64,000 nt of DNA from Betaproteobacteria bacterium HGW-Betaproteobacteria-16 (GCA_002840835.1 PHCQ01000008.1:1-64000), one strand, 5' to 3'; counted from the stretch's first letter, positions 33,601 to 43,233 are shown. Made by a program: numbers and translations. The notes: a model not told the origin generated them from the letters alone.

Positions 33601-35935
33601 TGCCGCCAGGCCCTTGATCGAACACGTGCGCGCCTGGTCGGCCACGCGCTACCAGGAGGGCTACCAGAAAGGTGTGCACGACGAAGACGCTGCGCGACTG
33701 CTGGGTGCCCTGGTGCGCATGCAGGACGGCGCGGGCCTGCTCGCCTGGGGCCCCGTTGAGCGATCGCTGGCCCTGCTGTACTGGCAACACGACCGGCATG
33801 GTGAGGCGCGCGATGCCTTGCACCGCCGCGCACGCGCCGCCTGGCAGATCCAGCAGCTCTTTGGCACGCAGGACGCGATGCGGGCGGTTGAGCGTGATGC
33901 GACGCTGGCGCTGAGCCGCTTCGAGCAAGGCTTTTTGCCGGACACGCAGGCCGACACCGAACAAGCCCACACCCGCCACGCTCAGGCCGCCGCCTACCTG
34001 GTTCGCCAGCTGGCCCAGGAAGTGGGCTCGGAGCCCCAGTGGGTGGTCTCGGGCAACGCTGAAGACCTGGCCCTGGCCATGCGCCGCGCGCTCGAAGCCA
34101 CCCAGGCATGGCGCGATTGGCAGCGCGACCTGGACGCCTGCCTGCCACCGGAGCGCTGGCGCATGGCGCGCGACTGGGTGCGCGCGTTCAGCCAGACGCG
34201 CATGCCCGAGGCCCAAGGCTGGGTCGATGAAGCCGCCACCGTGTTGTGCCTGAACTTGCCGCGCCACCGCGTCAACGCCGACCTGCAAGCCCGCGTGGAA
34301 GGCCTGCTCAGCGAACACCCGCGCCTGCTGCAAGGCGCCCTGGTGCTCAACCTCAACGACTTCTGGCAGCGCTTCTTGTATCACCAGACCCAGGTGGTGC
34401 CCGCGTTCGAAAGCCTGCATCGGCTGCGTCACGAACTGGTGGTGCAGGAAAAGAAGCGCCTGCACCTGACGCAGTTCCAGGCCAAGCCCTTGTCCACCTT
34501 CGTGCGCAACAAACTCATCGACGAGGTCTACCTGCCCATGATCGGCAACAACCTCGCCAAGCAGATCGGCGCTGCCGGTGACGCCGCGCGCACCGACCGC
34601 ATGGGCCTGCTGCTGCTCATCTCGCCACCCGGCTACGGCAAGACCACGCTCATGGAATACGTGGCCGACCGACTGGGCATGGTGTTCGTGCGCATCAACT
34701 GCCCGGCCCTTGGGCACGATGTGGTGTCCATCGACCCGGCGTCGGCGCAGCACAGCGCCGCGCGCCAGGAACTGGAGAAGCTCAACCTGGGCCTGGCCAT
34801 GGGCAACAACGTGATGCTCTACCTGGACGACATCCAGCACACGAACCCCGAATTTCTTCAGAAGTTCATCGCCCTGGCCGACGGCACGCGGCGCATCGAA
34901 GGCGTGTGGGATGGGCTGCCGCGCAGCTACGACCTGCGAGGCAAACGCTTTGCGCTGATCATGTCGGGCAACCCGTACACCGAGTCGGGCGACGTGTTCA
35001 AGATCCCGGACATGCTCGCCAACCGGGCCGACATCTATAACCTGGGCGATGTGCTCTCCGGGCGCGAAGCGCTGTTTGCCTTGTCGTACCTGGAAAACAG
35101 CCTCACGGCCAACCCGGTGCTGCTGCCGCTGTCGTCGCGCGAACCCAAGGACGTGCAATTGCTGGTGCAGCGCGCACAGGGCCAGGAGGTGGCTTCCACC
35201 GCCTTCGCCCACCCCTACGGCGCGGCCGAGCTCGAAGAACTCACCGAGCTGTTCAAACGCCTGTTCCGCGCACGCGACCTGTTGCTCAAGGTCAACCTCA
35301 GCTACATCGAATCAGCCGCGCAGAAGGACGACTACCGCACCGAGCCACCGTTCAAGCTCCAGGGCAGCTACCGGAACATGACCAAGCTCGCCGGGCAGAT
35401 CACGCCCCACATGCGTGACGAGGAGCTCGATGCCCTGCTGCGCGACCACTACCGGGGCGAAGCGCAAACGCTGACCACCGGCGCCGAAGAAAACCTGCTC
35501 AAGCTCGCCCATTTGCTGGGCAGCCCCACGCCGGAAGAGCGCAAGCGCTGGCGCGAGATCTGCGACGAATTCGTGCGCCAGCGCAAACTCGGCGGCCAGG
35601 AAAGCGACCCCGGCACCCGCATCACCGCGGGCTTGCTGGATGTGGCGCGCGCGGTGGAGTCCCTCAAGCGGGAAGACGAAGCGCCCGCACCGCCGCCTGA
35701 GCCCAGCATCGGTCCTTCGGAGGGCATGCGCCTGGCCGAAGCGGTGCTGGAGATCGCGGTGACCTACCGCAAGATCCTGCTGCCGCTGATCTCTGCCACC
35801 GAGCGCCGCTTGAAGATGGACAGCTCCATCCGCGGCGAGGTGGAGCGCGTGGCCAATCAGCTCGACACCCTCAAGGCCAAGCAGGCTGCCTTGCGCGGAT
35901 CGAGCGCCAAGGGCGGCTCCGAGCCGAAGGCATGA
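30683..35935 (+). CDS. Giant AAA ATPase with long helical N-terminal region ('DNA repair ATPase'-like)
   Basis: The 1750-residue protein has a beta-rich N-terminal region (~45-470), a helical or coiled-coil middle (~480-1200) and a C-terminal AAA module. Walker A PGYGKTT is at ~1316-1322, Walker B MLYLDDIQH at ~1380 and a sensor-like segment ALIMSGNPYTESGDVFKIP at ~1430. The C-terminal ~100 residues are again helical. It has no membrane span or signal peptide. Members of this family are often annotated as DNA repair ATPases without proof. The context (PspA, flotillin, zinc ribbon, PLD-like) points to a membrane-associated remodelling motor. The start is 30683 or 30650. Confidence 0.72.
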   Translation: MSEQDSVAPGAPAGADAAERLVAEGGSYELLKKRLQTQGDLLQQKTGDLNQARVGEFGKAEQSLLLRTRARTENNCVARDLVRIGDVLLFGYNVFIGLRKETAVSDVFALYRMAENDGADELQSVPLAGSFLDDPRFVADFRELYSYYKQATLLQLRVTQDKLLAAFQIGQQLHDLRVFRWHIETDGSVRYHDNRGERDMALPPTHDFEWTVATREHHVGGKHPHINVLDTVFVETTGGDLTVKIENNTESGLGIYSEPVEDLHQSLADAEVAWAKLGLLILLRIKPYRETETRYLVFNTRTQKVERIDALGVSCVQLPEDHGIIFPGGTYLQSGELKRFDLPPALSSSLRIKRLLKSPQGEDVLYVFYQPGGGHYVLFTYNLINKTLAAPIVSHGYARFPDGRVLVFLADSEEPTRVHPMQLWQTPFASEEYAATLPRGTGFFARVGNAELVRGISDLMGVARAVQEQVPTRTAYEDLIRQCKRIHDAYFWLQETEAQGVGDVLQTIVEGSRQTLGEFEKVDSIRRDTARALQQAEGEQRVLLTDIASTLWRRPEDFVLALGRLREHRGRLQPLKELRYADLAALDAMDEALQEQQQFVGQRAMQFLADENAFDSHRAFLKQAVVDFGHAHTSPALGHLLDQLDEQASGLDLLTEQLGSLPGGDAVVRTAILDRISGLYGDINRLRAEARSRRRTLGATEAAAEFGAQFKLFGQAVENALEFADTPEKCDESLTRLLAQLEELEGRFADHEVFVTDVATKREAVVDAFAARRQGLVEARQRRAQALGEAATRILDGIPRRIATFTDVAQIHAYFAGDPLLAKLRQLTDDLRGLGAEVQADDLATRLKTSRDQALRTVRDKGELVAADGNTLRFGRHAFTIQRQPLDLSLVPTQGSLSFQITGTDYLQPVADARLDALRSRWDQALLSETPDISRAEYLAGSVLQAALHAGQESQWTELVRSATAIADAPPADAARPLIEHVRAWSATRYQEGYQKGVHDEDAARLLGALVRMQDGAGLLAWGPVERSLALLYWQHDRHGEARDALHRRARAAWQIQQLFGTQDAMRAVERDATLALSRFEQGFLPDTQADTEQAHTRHAQAAAYLVRQLAQEVGSEPQWVVSGNAEDLALAMRRALEATQAWRDWQRDLDACLPPERWRMARDWVRAFSQTRMPEAQGWVDEAATVLCLNLPRHRVNADLQARVEGLLSEHPRLLQGALVLNLNDFWQRFLYHQTQVVPAFESLHRLRHELVVQEKKRLHLTQFQAKPLSTFVRNKLIDEVYLPMIGNNLAKQIGAAGDAARTDRMGLLLLISPPGYGKTTLMEYVADRLGMVFVRINCPALGHDVVSIDPASAQHSAARQELEKLNLGLAMGNNVMLYLDDIQHTNPEFLQKFIALADGTRRIEGVWDGLPRSYDLRGKRFALIMSGNPYTESGDVFKIPDMLANRADIYNLGDVLSGREALFALSYLENSLTANPVLLPLSSREPKDVQLLVQRAQGQEVASTAFAHPYGAAELEELTELFKRLFRARDLLLKVNLSYIESAAQKDDYRTEPPFKLQGSYRNMTKLAGQITPHMRDEELDALLRDHYRGEAQTLTTGAEENLLKLAHLLGSPTPEERKRWREICDEFVRQRKLGGQESDPGTRITAGLLDVARAVESLKREDEAPAPPPEPSIGPSEGMRLAEAVLEIAVTYRKILLPLISATERRLKMDSSIRGEVERVANQLDTLKAKQAALRGSSAKGGSEPKA

Positions 35936-36258
35936 TCCTGGAAACCGCAGTTGACCGCGCTTGTGTTCGCTGGGAGTGCCCGTGAACACTGAGATTTTTG
36001 ACCACGAAGGGATGCACCTCATGGGTGAGGTCGCTACAGGCCCGTTTGAGCTGCCAGGAAGCGCGCTGGCGGCGTTGCTCCTCCTTGCGGGCAACGGGCC
36101 AGCCGCTGGGCCGCCCCCAAGGCAGGTCCAGCCCCCTCGGGGGGCAGCGACCCGCGCAGCGGCGGAGCGTGGGGGTAAGTTCCCCCCGCTGCGTCGTCGC
36201 GCCTTGCCAGCCCACTCCCTGACAGCCCACTCGAGCCCGTCCAACTGCGGTTTCTAGG
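35936..36258. other. Intergenic region with nested repeats
   Basis: No gene is seen here. The ends carry a 21-bp imperfect inverted repeat (35937-35957 with 36239-36259) and the inside holds the dispersed repeat at 36108-36175. The short open frames are low-complexity translations of the repeats. Confidence 0.6.
36108..36175. repeat. Dispersed intergenic repeat, second subtype, copy 2
   Basis: It matches the element at 14091-14158 nearly base for base in the parts agccccctcggggggcagcg and cgcgcagcggcggagcgtgg. Both copies lie in spacers between co-oriented genes. Confidence 0.8.
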
Positions 36259-36975
36259 ATGAACCCCTCGGAACAAACCCTTCACGCCCTGCTGGAACAG
36301 CTGGAACTCAGCCTGGCCGACAGCCGCCTGAGTGACGCGGAAAAGCGCGATCTCTCGCACACCCTGCGCGAGGCCTCAGTGCCGGAAGAAGGCCTGCGCC
36401 GTTTGCGCAACCAGGCCTTCGAGATGGTGCGTTCGCGGATGGACGAACCCAGTGAGGCAGACCCGCAAGCCTTGCTGCGCTGGGTCGAAGGGGTCGTGCG
36501 CCTGCTCGACGTGTCCCGCGGTGCCTCCGGCAGCTACCGCGCCCAGTCGTGGTTCAGTCCGGGCCAGGACTGCCTGCGCGCCATACAGGGCCAGCTGCGC
36601 GCCAGCCGCCTCCAGGCAGACATCTGCGTGTTCACGCTATCGGACGATCGCATCACGGCCGAGGTGCTGGCGGCACACCGGCGCGGGGTGGCGGTTCGGC
36701 TCATCACCGACAACGAAAAAATGTTCGACGATGGCAGCGATGTGCGCGCGCTGGCACGTGCCGGTGTGGCTGTGCGGGTCGACAACACCGCTGCGCACAT
36801 GCATCACAAGTTCGCCTTGTTCGACCGGCGCTGGCTGCTCAATGGCAGCTACAACTGGACCCGCAGCGCAGCCGAACACAACGAAGAAAATCTGGTGCTC
36901 TGCAACGACGCCAGCTTGCTGCGCCAGTTTCAGCTCGTGTTCGAGACGCTGTGGTCGGGGTTCGATCCGTTGTGA
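36259..36975 (+). CDS. Phospholipase-D-like protein with a single HKD motif
   Basis: This 238-residue protein has a helical N-terminal half (residues 1-85) and a C-terminal PLD domain with one HKD motif: HMHHKFALFDRRWLLNGSYN (HxKx4D...GSxN). Single-HKD members act as dimers on phospholipids or nucleic acids (e.g. mitochondrial cardiolipin hydrolase, Nuc). There is no signal peptide. It follows the giant AAA gene after a repeat-filled 323-bp spacer, so co-regulation with the PspA locus is likely but not certain. Confidence 0.82.
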   Translation: MNPSEQTLHALLEQLELSLADSRLSDAEKRDLSHTLREASVPEEGLRRLRNQAFEMVRSRMDEPSEADPQALLRWVEGVVRLLDVSRGASGSYRAQSWFSPGQDCLRAIQGQLRASRLQADICVFTLSDDRITAEVLAAHRRGVAVRLITDNEKMFDDGSDVRALARAGVAVRVDNTAAHMHHKFALFDRRWLLNGSYNWTRSAAEHNEENLVLCNDASLLRQFQLVFETLWSGFDPL

Positions 36976-37207
36976 TCCATGGCCCCGGATGGAACCCGCT
37001 GTCATCGTCCGAGCGCTTGTGTGGGGTGCTTGCCCTTTGCCCGCTGCACCTGGCTGGCCAGGCAATGCTTTAGTTTCCATATTGGCAAAAATGGGGGCGA
37101 TGGCTTGGCCGCCTGTCCCACCATTGAAGCCGCCCGCTGATCTCGCAGCGCAAGGCGGCCCGCCACATGCTAGAACCCTTTCCCAAACTTCAGCGAACAG
37201 GTGATTC

Positions 37208-38104
37208 ATGGCGGTGTGCATAGCGTGTGGAACGGACAACCGGGACAAGGCGTTGTTCTGTCGGGGCTGTGCCACGTCCATGGTGGCGCTGGCTGGTTCG
37301 ACTGCAGCCGCCCCCGCTCCCCAAACCGCCGACACCGCATCCACAGGCCCGACGCAAACCTGCCCCGCTTGTCAGGCCAAGAACTCCCTGGTGGCCACCT
37401 CGTGCAAAAACTGTCGTGCGTCGCTGGTACCCGACATGGTGGCAGCCCCCAAGACCATTCCCGCGGCGGTGGCGCCTGGCAGCAGCAACGCCAAGCTGGT
37501 GGTCATGGTCAGCCTGGCGCTGGTGACCACCGCTGTCGGCGCCTGGTGGTGGAGCGCCCAGGGTGGCTCGTCAGCGCCCGTGGCGGCCCAGGTCGCTCCG
37601 GTGGTCACTCAGGCCACGGGTCTGGGCATTGGTGCAACCGAAAGCAGTGGCCCGGCACCTGAGAAGGCAGTGGTGAGTACCGAAGCTGCGTCGGTGGCCG
37701 CAGCGGAAGCGCAGGCCACCCGGATCAAGGAGCAGGCCGCAGCGGTGGCCTCAGCCGACCGGGCCCGTCGCATTCGCGAACTGAAAGCAAAGGAAGCGCG
37801 CGAGTTGGCGGCTGCCGAGAAGCAGCGGGCTGCGCAAGCCCGTGAACAATTGCAGGCCGAACAGGCCCGGCGCCGCGCAGAAGAAACTGCACGGCAAAAG
37901 GCAGCCGAAGCCGCTGCGCTCGCAGCCGCCAAACCGCCACCGCCGGTACAGACAGTGGACACGATCTGCGCCTCAAGCAGCAACTTCATCGCACGCGAGG
38001 TGTGCCGCACCCGCGAATGCCAGAGCCCTGCCTTCACCAACGACCCGGTATGCGTGCGCTTCCGGCAAGTGGAGGCTGCCAACTTGCGCCAGCCGATGTT
38101 TTAG
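37208..38104 (+). CDS. Zinc-ribbon, single-span membrane protein with coiled coil
   Basis: This 298-residue protein has two CxxC...CxxC zinc ribbons (CIACGTDNRDKALFCRGC; CPACQAKNSLVATSCKNC), a membrane span (residues ~97-113), a long Ala/Arg/Glu coiled coil (~165-240) and a C-terminal Cys-containing domain (TICASSSNFIAREVCRTREC). The zinc ribbons would be cytoplasmic and the coiled coil and C-terminal domain periplasmic. I do not recognise a specific family. It may be linked to the envelope locus upstream, but a 232-bp gap separates them. Confidence 0.65.
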   Translation: MAVCIACGTDNRDKALFCRGCATSMVALAGSTAAAPAPQTADTASTGPTQTCPACQAKNSLVATSCKNCRASLVPDMVAAPKTIPAAVAPGSSNAKLVVMVSLALVTTAVGAWWWSAQGGSSAPVAAQVAPVVTQATGLGIGATESSGPAPEKAVVSTEAASVAAAEAQATRIKEQAAAVASADRARRIRELKAKEARELAAAEKQRAAQAREQLQAEQARRRAEETARQKAAEAAALAAAKPPPPVQTVDTICASSSNFIAREVCRTRECQSPAFTNDPVCVRFRQVEAANLRQPMF

Positions 38105-38391
38105 GGCCTGGTAGGCCCCTGGCGTTTGCCCGCCGGGCGGCGCGCGCTGGTCCAGAAGGTGAACTCGTCCTCGTGGACCTCGATGTCGAGTTCCATCACC
38201 CTCGCCTGCAGACGGGACTGGGCATCGGCCACGGCCTGGTTGTAGACGCTCGGTCCCACTTCCTTCAGAAAAAAGTTGAGCAAGCCCTCGGCAGCGACGT
38301 TGCCAATGCGCTCGTCCATGTGTTCGAGGAAGTAGCGTTCGATGGAGGCCACGGCCTGTAGCCGGGCGGGTTTGCCAAGTTCAATGCTCAT
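38101..38391 (-). CDS. DUF2164 family protein
   Basis: This 96-residue protein matches DUF2164: an N-terminal helix with ASIERYFLEHMDERIGNVAA, then LLNFFLKEVGPSVYNQAVADAQ and RVMELDIEVHEDEF. The function of the family is unknown to me. It overlaps the end of the convergent zinc-ribbon gene by four bases. Confidence 0.78.
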   Translation of the reverse strand: MSIELGKPARLQAVASIERYFLEHMDERIGNVAAEGLLNFFLKEVGPSVYNQAVADAQSRLQARVMELDIEVHEDEFTFWTSARRPAGKRQGPTRP

Positions 38392-38508
38392 GGTGGTTGT
38401 GATCGGGTGAATCTGCGCAAGTAGCAGGGCTCCGTGGCTGCGGCATCAAACAGATGAGTCAGATTCGCCTGCCACGCTGGAAGCATCTGGCGCGGCAGGC
38501 GAAGCGGT

Positions 38509-38934
38509 TCACTGCAGTTGCGCTTGACCGTTGTAGGCCACGATGCAGCGTTCGCTGCCCGCGTCGGCCACGATGGAGAGGCCTGCGCCGAACAGGCCCG
38601 GCGTGTTGGAGGCGCGGTACACCATGCCGGTGGTCAACCGCACGCCGTCCTCAATGGTCTGGGCCGAAGTGGAAATGCCGAAGTTGTCGGGGTCCACCTG
38701 ACCTTGCAGCACAACCTGGTTGCTCACCAGCGTCACGCTGCGGCCTGACTGGCTGACCGTCTGGATGACCTCGATGCGCCTGGCCACGCCGGTGTTGCAG
38801 TCGTCTACCGTCTTGTCCATCACCACAAAGTAGGTGCCGGCGTACAACGGAACGACCTCTGGTTCTGAAGAGCCACCACCACAGCCCAGCAGCGCGACAG
38901 AAATCAGAGGGACTGTAAGAAGGTTGCGCATCAT
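38509..38934 (-). CDS. Putative lipoprotein
   Basis: This 141-residue protein begins with a lipoprotein signal (LLTVPLISVALLGCGGGSS; lipobox LLGC, Cys-18). The mature part is beta-rich (YAGTYFVVMDKTVDDCNTG; SQSGRSVTLVSNQVVLQG) with two further cysteines. I do not recognise the family. Its start shares ATGA with the stop codon of the preceding small exported protein. Confidence 0.7.
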   Translation of the reverse strand: MMRNLLTVPLISVALLGCGGGSSEPEVVPLYAGTYFVVMDKTVDDCNTGVARRIEVIQTVSQSGRSVTLVSNQVVLQGQVDPDNFGISTSAQTIEDGVRLTTGMVYRASNTPGLFGAGLSIVADAGSERCIVAYNGQAQLQ

Positions 38935-39155
38935 TGAGCACCTTCCTTCTTCACCAGCGAGCCCAGCATCGTCTGCAGTGCATTGAACATCGAGCTGTTG
39001 CCCTGAGTTGGCGCTGCCTTGGGCTGCTGCGAGGCAGACTGATCAGCGACTGACTTGGCCAGTTCGATGGCGCGTTGATCGGGCTGCTTGGCCATGGCAG
39101 TGGCCGAGGCCACCGCAAGTGCGGCGGCAATGGAAGTGAGCTGGAAGGGTGTCAT
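38931..39155 (-). CDS. Small exported protein
   Basis: This 74-residue protein has a signal peptide (LTSIAAALAVASATAMA) and a short Gln/Ser/Lys-rich mature part ending in a helix (MFNALQTMLGSLVKKEGAQ). The ATG at 39155 follows a good ribosome-binding site on the minus strand (gggagcccccATG). It is translationally coupled to the lipoprotein gene downstream. Function unknown. Confidence 0.6.
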   Translation of the reverse strand: MTPFQLTSIAAALAVASATAMAKQPDQRAIELAKSVADQSASQQPKAAPTQGNSSMFNALQTMLGSLVKKEGAQ

Positions 39156-39300
39156 GGGGGCTCCCGTTGGAAGCGCCTGGCCGGCGCGTTGGTTGAGGTG
39201 GCTTCTCGACAAGCCGGGTGCATGTTAGCAATGCCGAGCCGGCAAAAAGTCGCTTGGGGCACGGCGGGTAGATTGGTGGTAGTTGACGCCCTTCAGCCCA

Positions 39301-40740
39301 TCAGACGTTCATGATGGTCACGGCTCGGGCGTTCAGATAGGCTTCCATCGCCTCCGGCCCGCCCTCGGAGCCATAGCCCGAGTCCTTGATGCCGCCAAAA
39401 GGCATTTCGGCCGATGGCATGGCGGGCATGTTCACCCACAGCATGCCCACTTCGACGCGTCGCGCCAACAGGTCTGCGTTTTTCAGGGAACTCGTGAAGG
39501 CATAGCCAGCCAGCCCGAAGGGCAGGCGGTTGGCCTCTGCAATGGCTTCATCCAGCGTCTGAAAACTGCGCACCGCCGCCATGGGGCCGAAGGGCTCGTC
39601 GTTGAACACGCGGGCATCGAGCGGCACGTCGGTCAGGATGGTGGGTTGCCAGAAGTTGCCAGCCTCGCCGATGCGGTCACCGCCCGTGGCCAGCGTGGCG
39701 CCGCGTTCCACGGCGTCTTTGGTGAACTCGGCCATGGCCGTGACGCGGCGCGGGTTGGCCAGCGGCCCCATCTGGGTGGTCTCGGCCGTGCCGTCGCCCA
39801 CCGCCAGACCCGCTGCGTGTTTGACCAGCGCGGCGGAAAACTCCCTGGCAATGCTTTCGTGCACCAGAAAGCGCGTGGGCGAAATGCAGACCTGGCCGGC
39901 GTTGCGGAACTTGGCACCGCCTGCGGTCTTCACTGCCAGCGCCACGTCGGCGTCTTCGGCGACGATCACCGGCGCGTGTCCGCCCAGCTCCATGGTCACG
40001 CGTTTCATATGTTGGCCTGCCAGTGCGGCGAGCTGCTTGCCCACCGGGGTTGAGCCTGTGAAGGTGATCTTGCGAATGACGGGGTGGGCGATCAGGTAGC
40101 TGGAAATCTCCGAAGGTGTGCCGTAAACCAGTCCGAGCACACCAGGGGGAAGACCGGCGTCAGCAAAGGCGCGCACCAGCTCGGCGGGTGCGGCCGGGGT
40201 TTCTTCGGGTGCCTTCACGATCATGGAGCAACCCGTGGCCAGCGCCGCCGCCAGCTTGCGCACCACCTGGTTGATGGGGAAGTTCCAGGGCGTGAACGCG
40301 GCCACCGGGCCGATCGGGTCTTTCAACACCATCTGGCGCATGGCGAGGTTGCCGCGCGAGGGCACGATGCGGCCGTAGACACGAAGGCCTTCGTCGGCGA
40401 ACCATTCGATGATGTCGGCCGCCGCCATGGCCTCGCCCTTGGCTTCGGCCAGCGGCTTGCCTTGTTCTTGCGTCAACAGTGCGGCAATGGCGCCGGCACG
40501 TTCACGCATCAGGCCTGCGGCGGCGCGCATGATTTTGGAGCGGGTGATGGCTGGCATGTCGCGCCAGGTCTCGAAGCCTTTTTGTGCGGCATCCAGTGCG
40601 AGATCCAGGTCTGCCTGGCGGGCATGTGCCACGCGGCCAATCTCTTTGCCTGTGGCCGGGTTGAACACGGGCAGCGTCTCGCCAGCCGCGGCTTCACGCC
40701 ATTCGCCGTGGATGAAAAGTCGGGTGTCTGGATAGCTCAT
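39301..40740 (-). CDS. gabD: NAD(P)-dependent succinate-semialdehyde dehydrogenase
   Basis: This 479-residue enzyme oxidises succinate semialdehyde to succinate. It has the aldehyde dehydrogenase signatures [11 protein letters not shown] (catalytic Glu) and [12 protein letters not shown] (catalytic Cys), the NAD-binding [10 protein letters not shown], and the C-terminal [15 protein letters not shown] motif typical of SSADH. Glutarate-semialdehyde dehydrogenase is an alternative. It stands alone, with no gabT next to it. Confidence 0.88.
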   Translation of the reverse strand: MSYPDTRLFIHGEWREAAAGETLPVFNPATGKEIGRVAHARQADLDLALDAAQKGFETWRDMPAITRSKIMRAAAGLMRERAGAIAALLTQEQGKPLAEAKGEAMAAADIIEWFADEGLRVYGRIVPSRGNLAMRQMVLKDPIGPVAAFTPWNFPINQVVRKLAAALATGCSMIVKAPEETPAAPAELVRAFADAGLPPGVLGLVYGTPSEISSYLIAHPVIRKITFTGSTPVGKQLAALAGQHMKRVTMELGGHAPVIVAEDADVALAVKTAGGAKFRNAGQVCISPTRFLVHESIAREFSAALVKHAAGLAVGDGTAETTQMGPLANPRRVTAMAEFTKDAVERGATLATGGDRIGEAGNFWQPTILTDVPLDARVFNDEPFGPMAAVRSFQTLDEAIAEANRLPFGLAGYAFTSSLKNADLLARRVEVGMLWVNMPAMPSAEMPFGGIKDSGYGSEGGPEAMEAYLNARAVTIMNV

Positions 40741-41013
40741 GGCGGTCTCCTGGAGGGAATGGGAATAGCAAGAATGGGTCAACCTTACCAGCAGCTGCCT
40801 GCACGAATCGCCGAGTGGCAGAGGGTAGACATACGGCACAACGCCCGCCCGCACCGCTTCCTCTGGGTCACATGTGCCGCACCCCCCATGCTCCGCAGCG
40901 CTTGATCCGGGGTGCCAGGCGCGCGCAGCTGGCAGGTAGAGGCTGGGTCGAGGCCGGCATTGATCGTGGTGGACCGGTGGCCAGCTGCCGAACGATGGCC
41001 CAGGACGCCGGGT

Positions 41014-42576
41014 TCACGTGGCCTGACGCAACGCCCGCCGGTACTGCACCGATTCCGCCACGTGACTGGCGCTCACATTCTGGGTGCCCGCCAGGTCGGC
41101 AATGGTTCGCGCCACGCGCAGAGCACGGTGGGTGCTGCGCGCGCTCCACCCCAGCCGAGCGGCGGCGGTGTTGAGGAATTTCAGCGCGGCGGGCTCGGCC
41201 AACACATGTTCGTCCAACGCTTGGCCGGCCAAAGCCTGGTTGGCTTGGCCCTGCCGGGTGTGAGCCCGGGCGCGGGCAGCTTCCACGCGTTCGCGCACCG
41301 CGCTGCTGGGCTCGCCGGCAGCACCTTGCAGCAGGTCGTCCGCTGGCAGTGCGGGCACTTCCACGTGCAGGTCGATGCGGTCCAGCAGCGGGCCGCTGAG
41401 CTTGCTCTGGTAGCGCGCGATCTGATCGGGCGTGTCGCGGCAGGCCTTGGTGGGGTGGCCGAGAAAGCCGCAGGGGCATGGGTTCATCGCGGCGATCAGC
41501 TGGAAGCGGGCCGGAAATTCGCTTTGCATGGCCGCCCTTGAGATGCGGATGTGCCCGCTTTCCAGGGGTTCACGCAGGGCTTCAAGCGCGGCGCGTGGAA
41601 ACTCGGGCAGTTCATCGAGAAACAGCACGCCGTGGTGCGCCAGCGAGATTTCGCCCGGTTTGGGCGGCGACCCACCGCCCACCAGCGCCACGGCGCTGGC
41701 ACTGTGATGGGGCGCACAGGTGGGGCGCTGCGCCCAGCGCTCCAGCGAAAAGCGTCCCGCCAGCGACGCCACGGCCGCCGACTCCAGGGCCTCCAGGGTG
41801 CTCATCGGGGGCAGCAGGCCGGCGAAGCGCTGGGCCAGCATGGACTTGCCTGATCCTGGCGGACCCATCATCAACAGGCTGTGGCCGCCAGCGGCTGCGA
41901 TCTCCAACGCCCGCTTGGCCGCGATCTGGCCTTTTACATCAGCCAGATCGGCATAGTGGGGCTGGCGCCCGGCGCTGGTGGGTTCCAGCAGTTGCCAGCC
42001 GCCATGGTCTGGCGGGGGTTCGGTGGCGTTTTGGGATTCGGGCAGGAACTGGGCAACCACGTCGAGCAGGTGGCGCGCACGGTACACCTGCGCTTCGGGT
42101 ACGAGGGCGGCTTCTTCGGCGCTGCCCGGGGGCAGCACCAGTCGGGTGGGCGATGAGGGGCCATCGCTGCCTGCCTGCGAACGGTGCAGGGCCAAGCTCA
42201 TGGCCAGTGCGCCGCGCACCGGGCGCAATTCGCCGCCCAGGGACAGTTCGCCCGCAAACTCCCAGCCGGCCAGGCGAGGGGCGCTGATCTGGCCGCTGGC
42301 CGCCAGGATGCCCAGTGCGATCGGCAGGTCGAAGCGCCCCGAATCCTTGGGCAGGTCGGCCGGGGCCAGGTTGACCGTGATGCGCTTGTTGCTGGGGAAT
42401 TCAAGCCCGCTGTTGGCAATGGCCGAGCGCACCCGTTCGCGCGCTTCCTTCACTTCGGTATCGGCCAGCCCGACCAGCGTGAAGCTGGGCAAACCGTTGG
42501 CCAGATGGACCTCCACACAGACCGGCCGGGCCTCAAGCCCCAGCAACGCGCGGCTGTGCACCAGCGACAAGCTCAT
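41014..42576 (-). CDS. YifB/ComM family magnesium-chelatase-like AAA ATPase
   Basis: This 520-residue protein has an N-terminal Lon-substrate-like domain (residues ~5-165), an AAA module with Walker A GPPGSGKSM (~240) and Walker B VLFLDELPEF (~320), and a C-terminal Mg-chelatase domain. The family includes ComM, a hexameric helicase that promotes branch migration during natural transformation. The MNPCPCGFLGH motif after Walker B is typical of ComM/YifB. The gene is single and divergent from glnK. Confidence 0.9.
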   Translation of the reverse strand: MSLSLVHSRALLGLEARPVCVEVHLANGLPSFTLVGLADTEVKEARERVRSAIANSGLEFPSNKRITVNLAPADLPKDSGRFDLPIALGILAASGQISAPRLAGWEFAGELSLGGELRPVRGALAMSLALHRSQAGSDGPSSPTRLVLPPGSAEEAALVPEAQVYRARHLLDVVAQFLPESQNATEPPPDHGGWQLLEPTSAGRQPHYADLADVKGQIAAKRALEIAAAGGHSLLMMGPPGSGKSMLAQRFAGLLPPMSTLEALESAAVASLAGRFSLERWAQRPTCAPHHSASAVALVGGGSPPKPGEISLAHHGVLFLDELPEFPRAALEALREPLESGHIRISRAAMQSEFPARFQLIAAMNPCPCGFLGHPTKACRDTPDQIARYQSKLSGPLLDRIDLHVEVPALPADDLLQGAAGEPSSAVRERVEAARARAHTRQGQANQALAGQALDEHVLAEPAALKFLNTAAARLGWSARSTHRALRVARTIADLAGTQNVSASHVAESVQYRRALRQAT

Positions 42577-43233
<657 letters not shown>

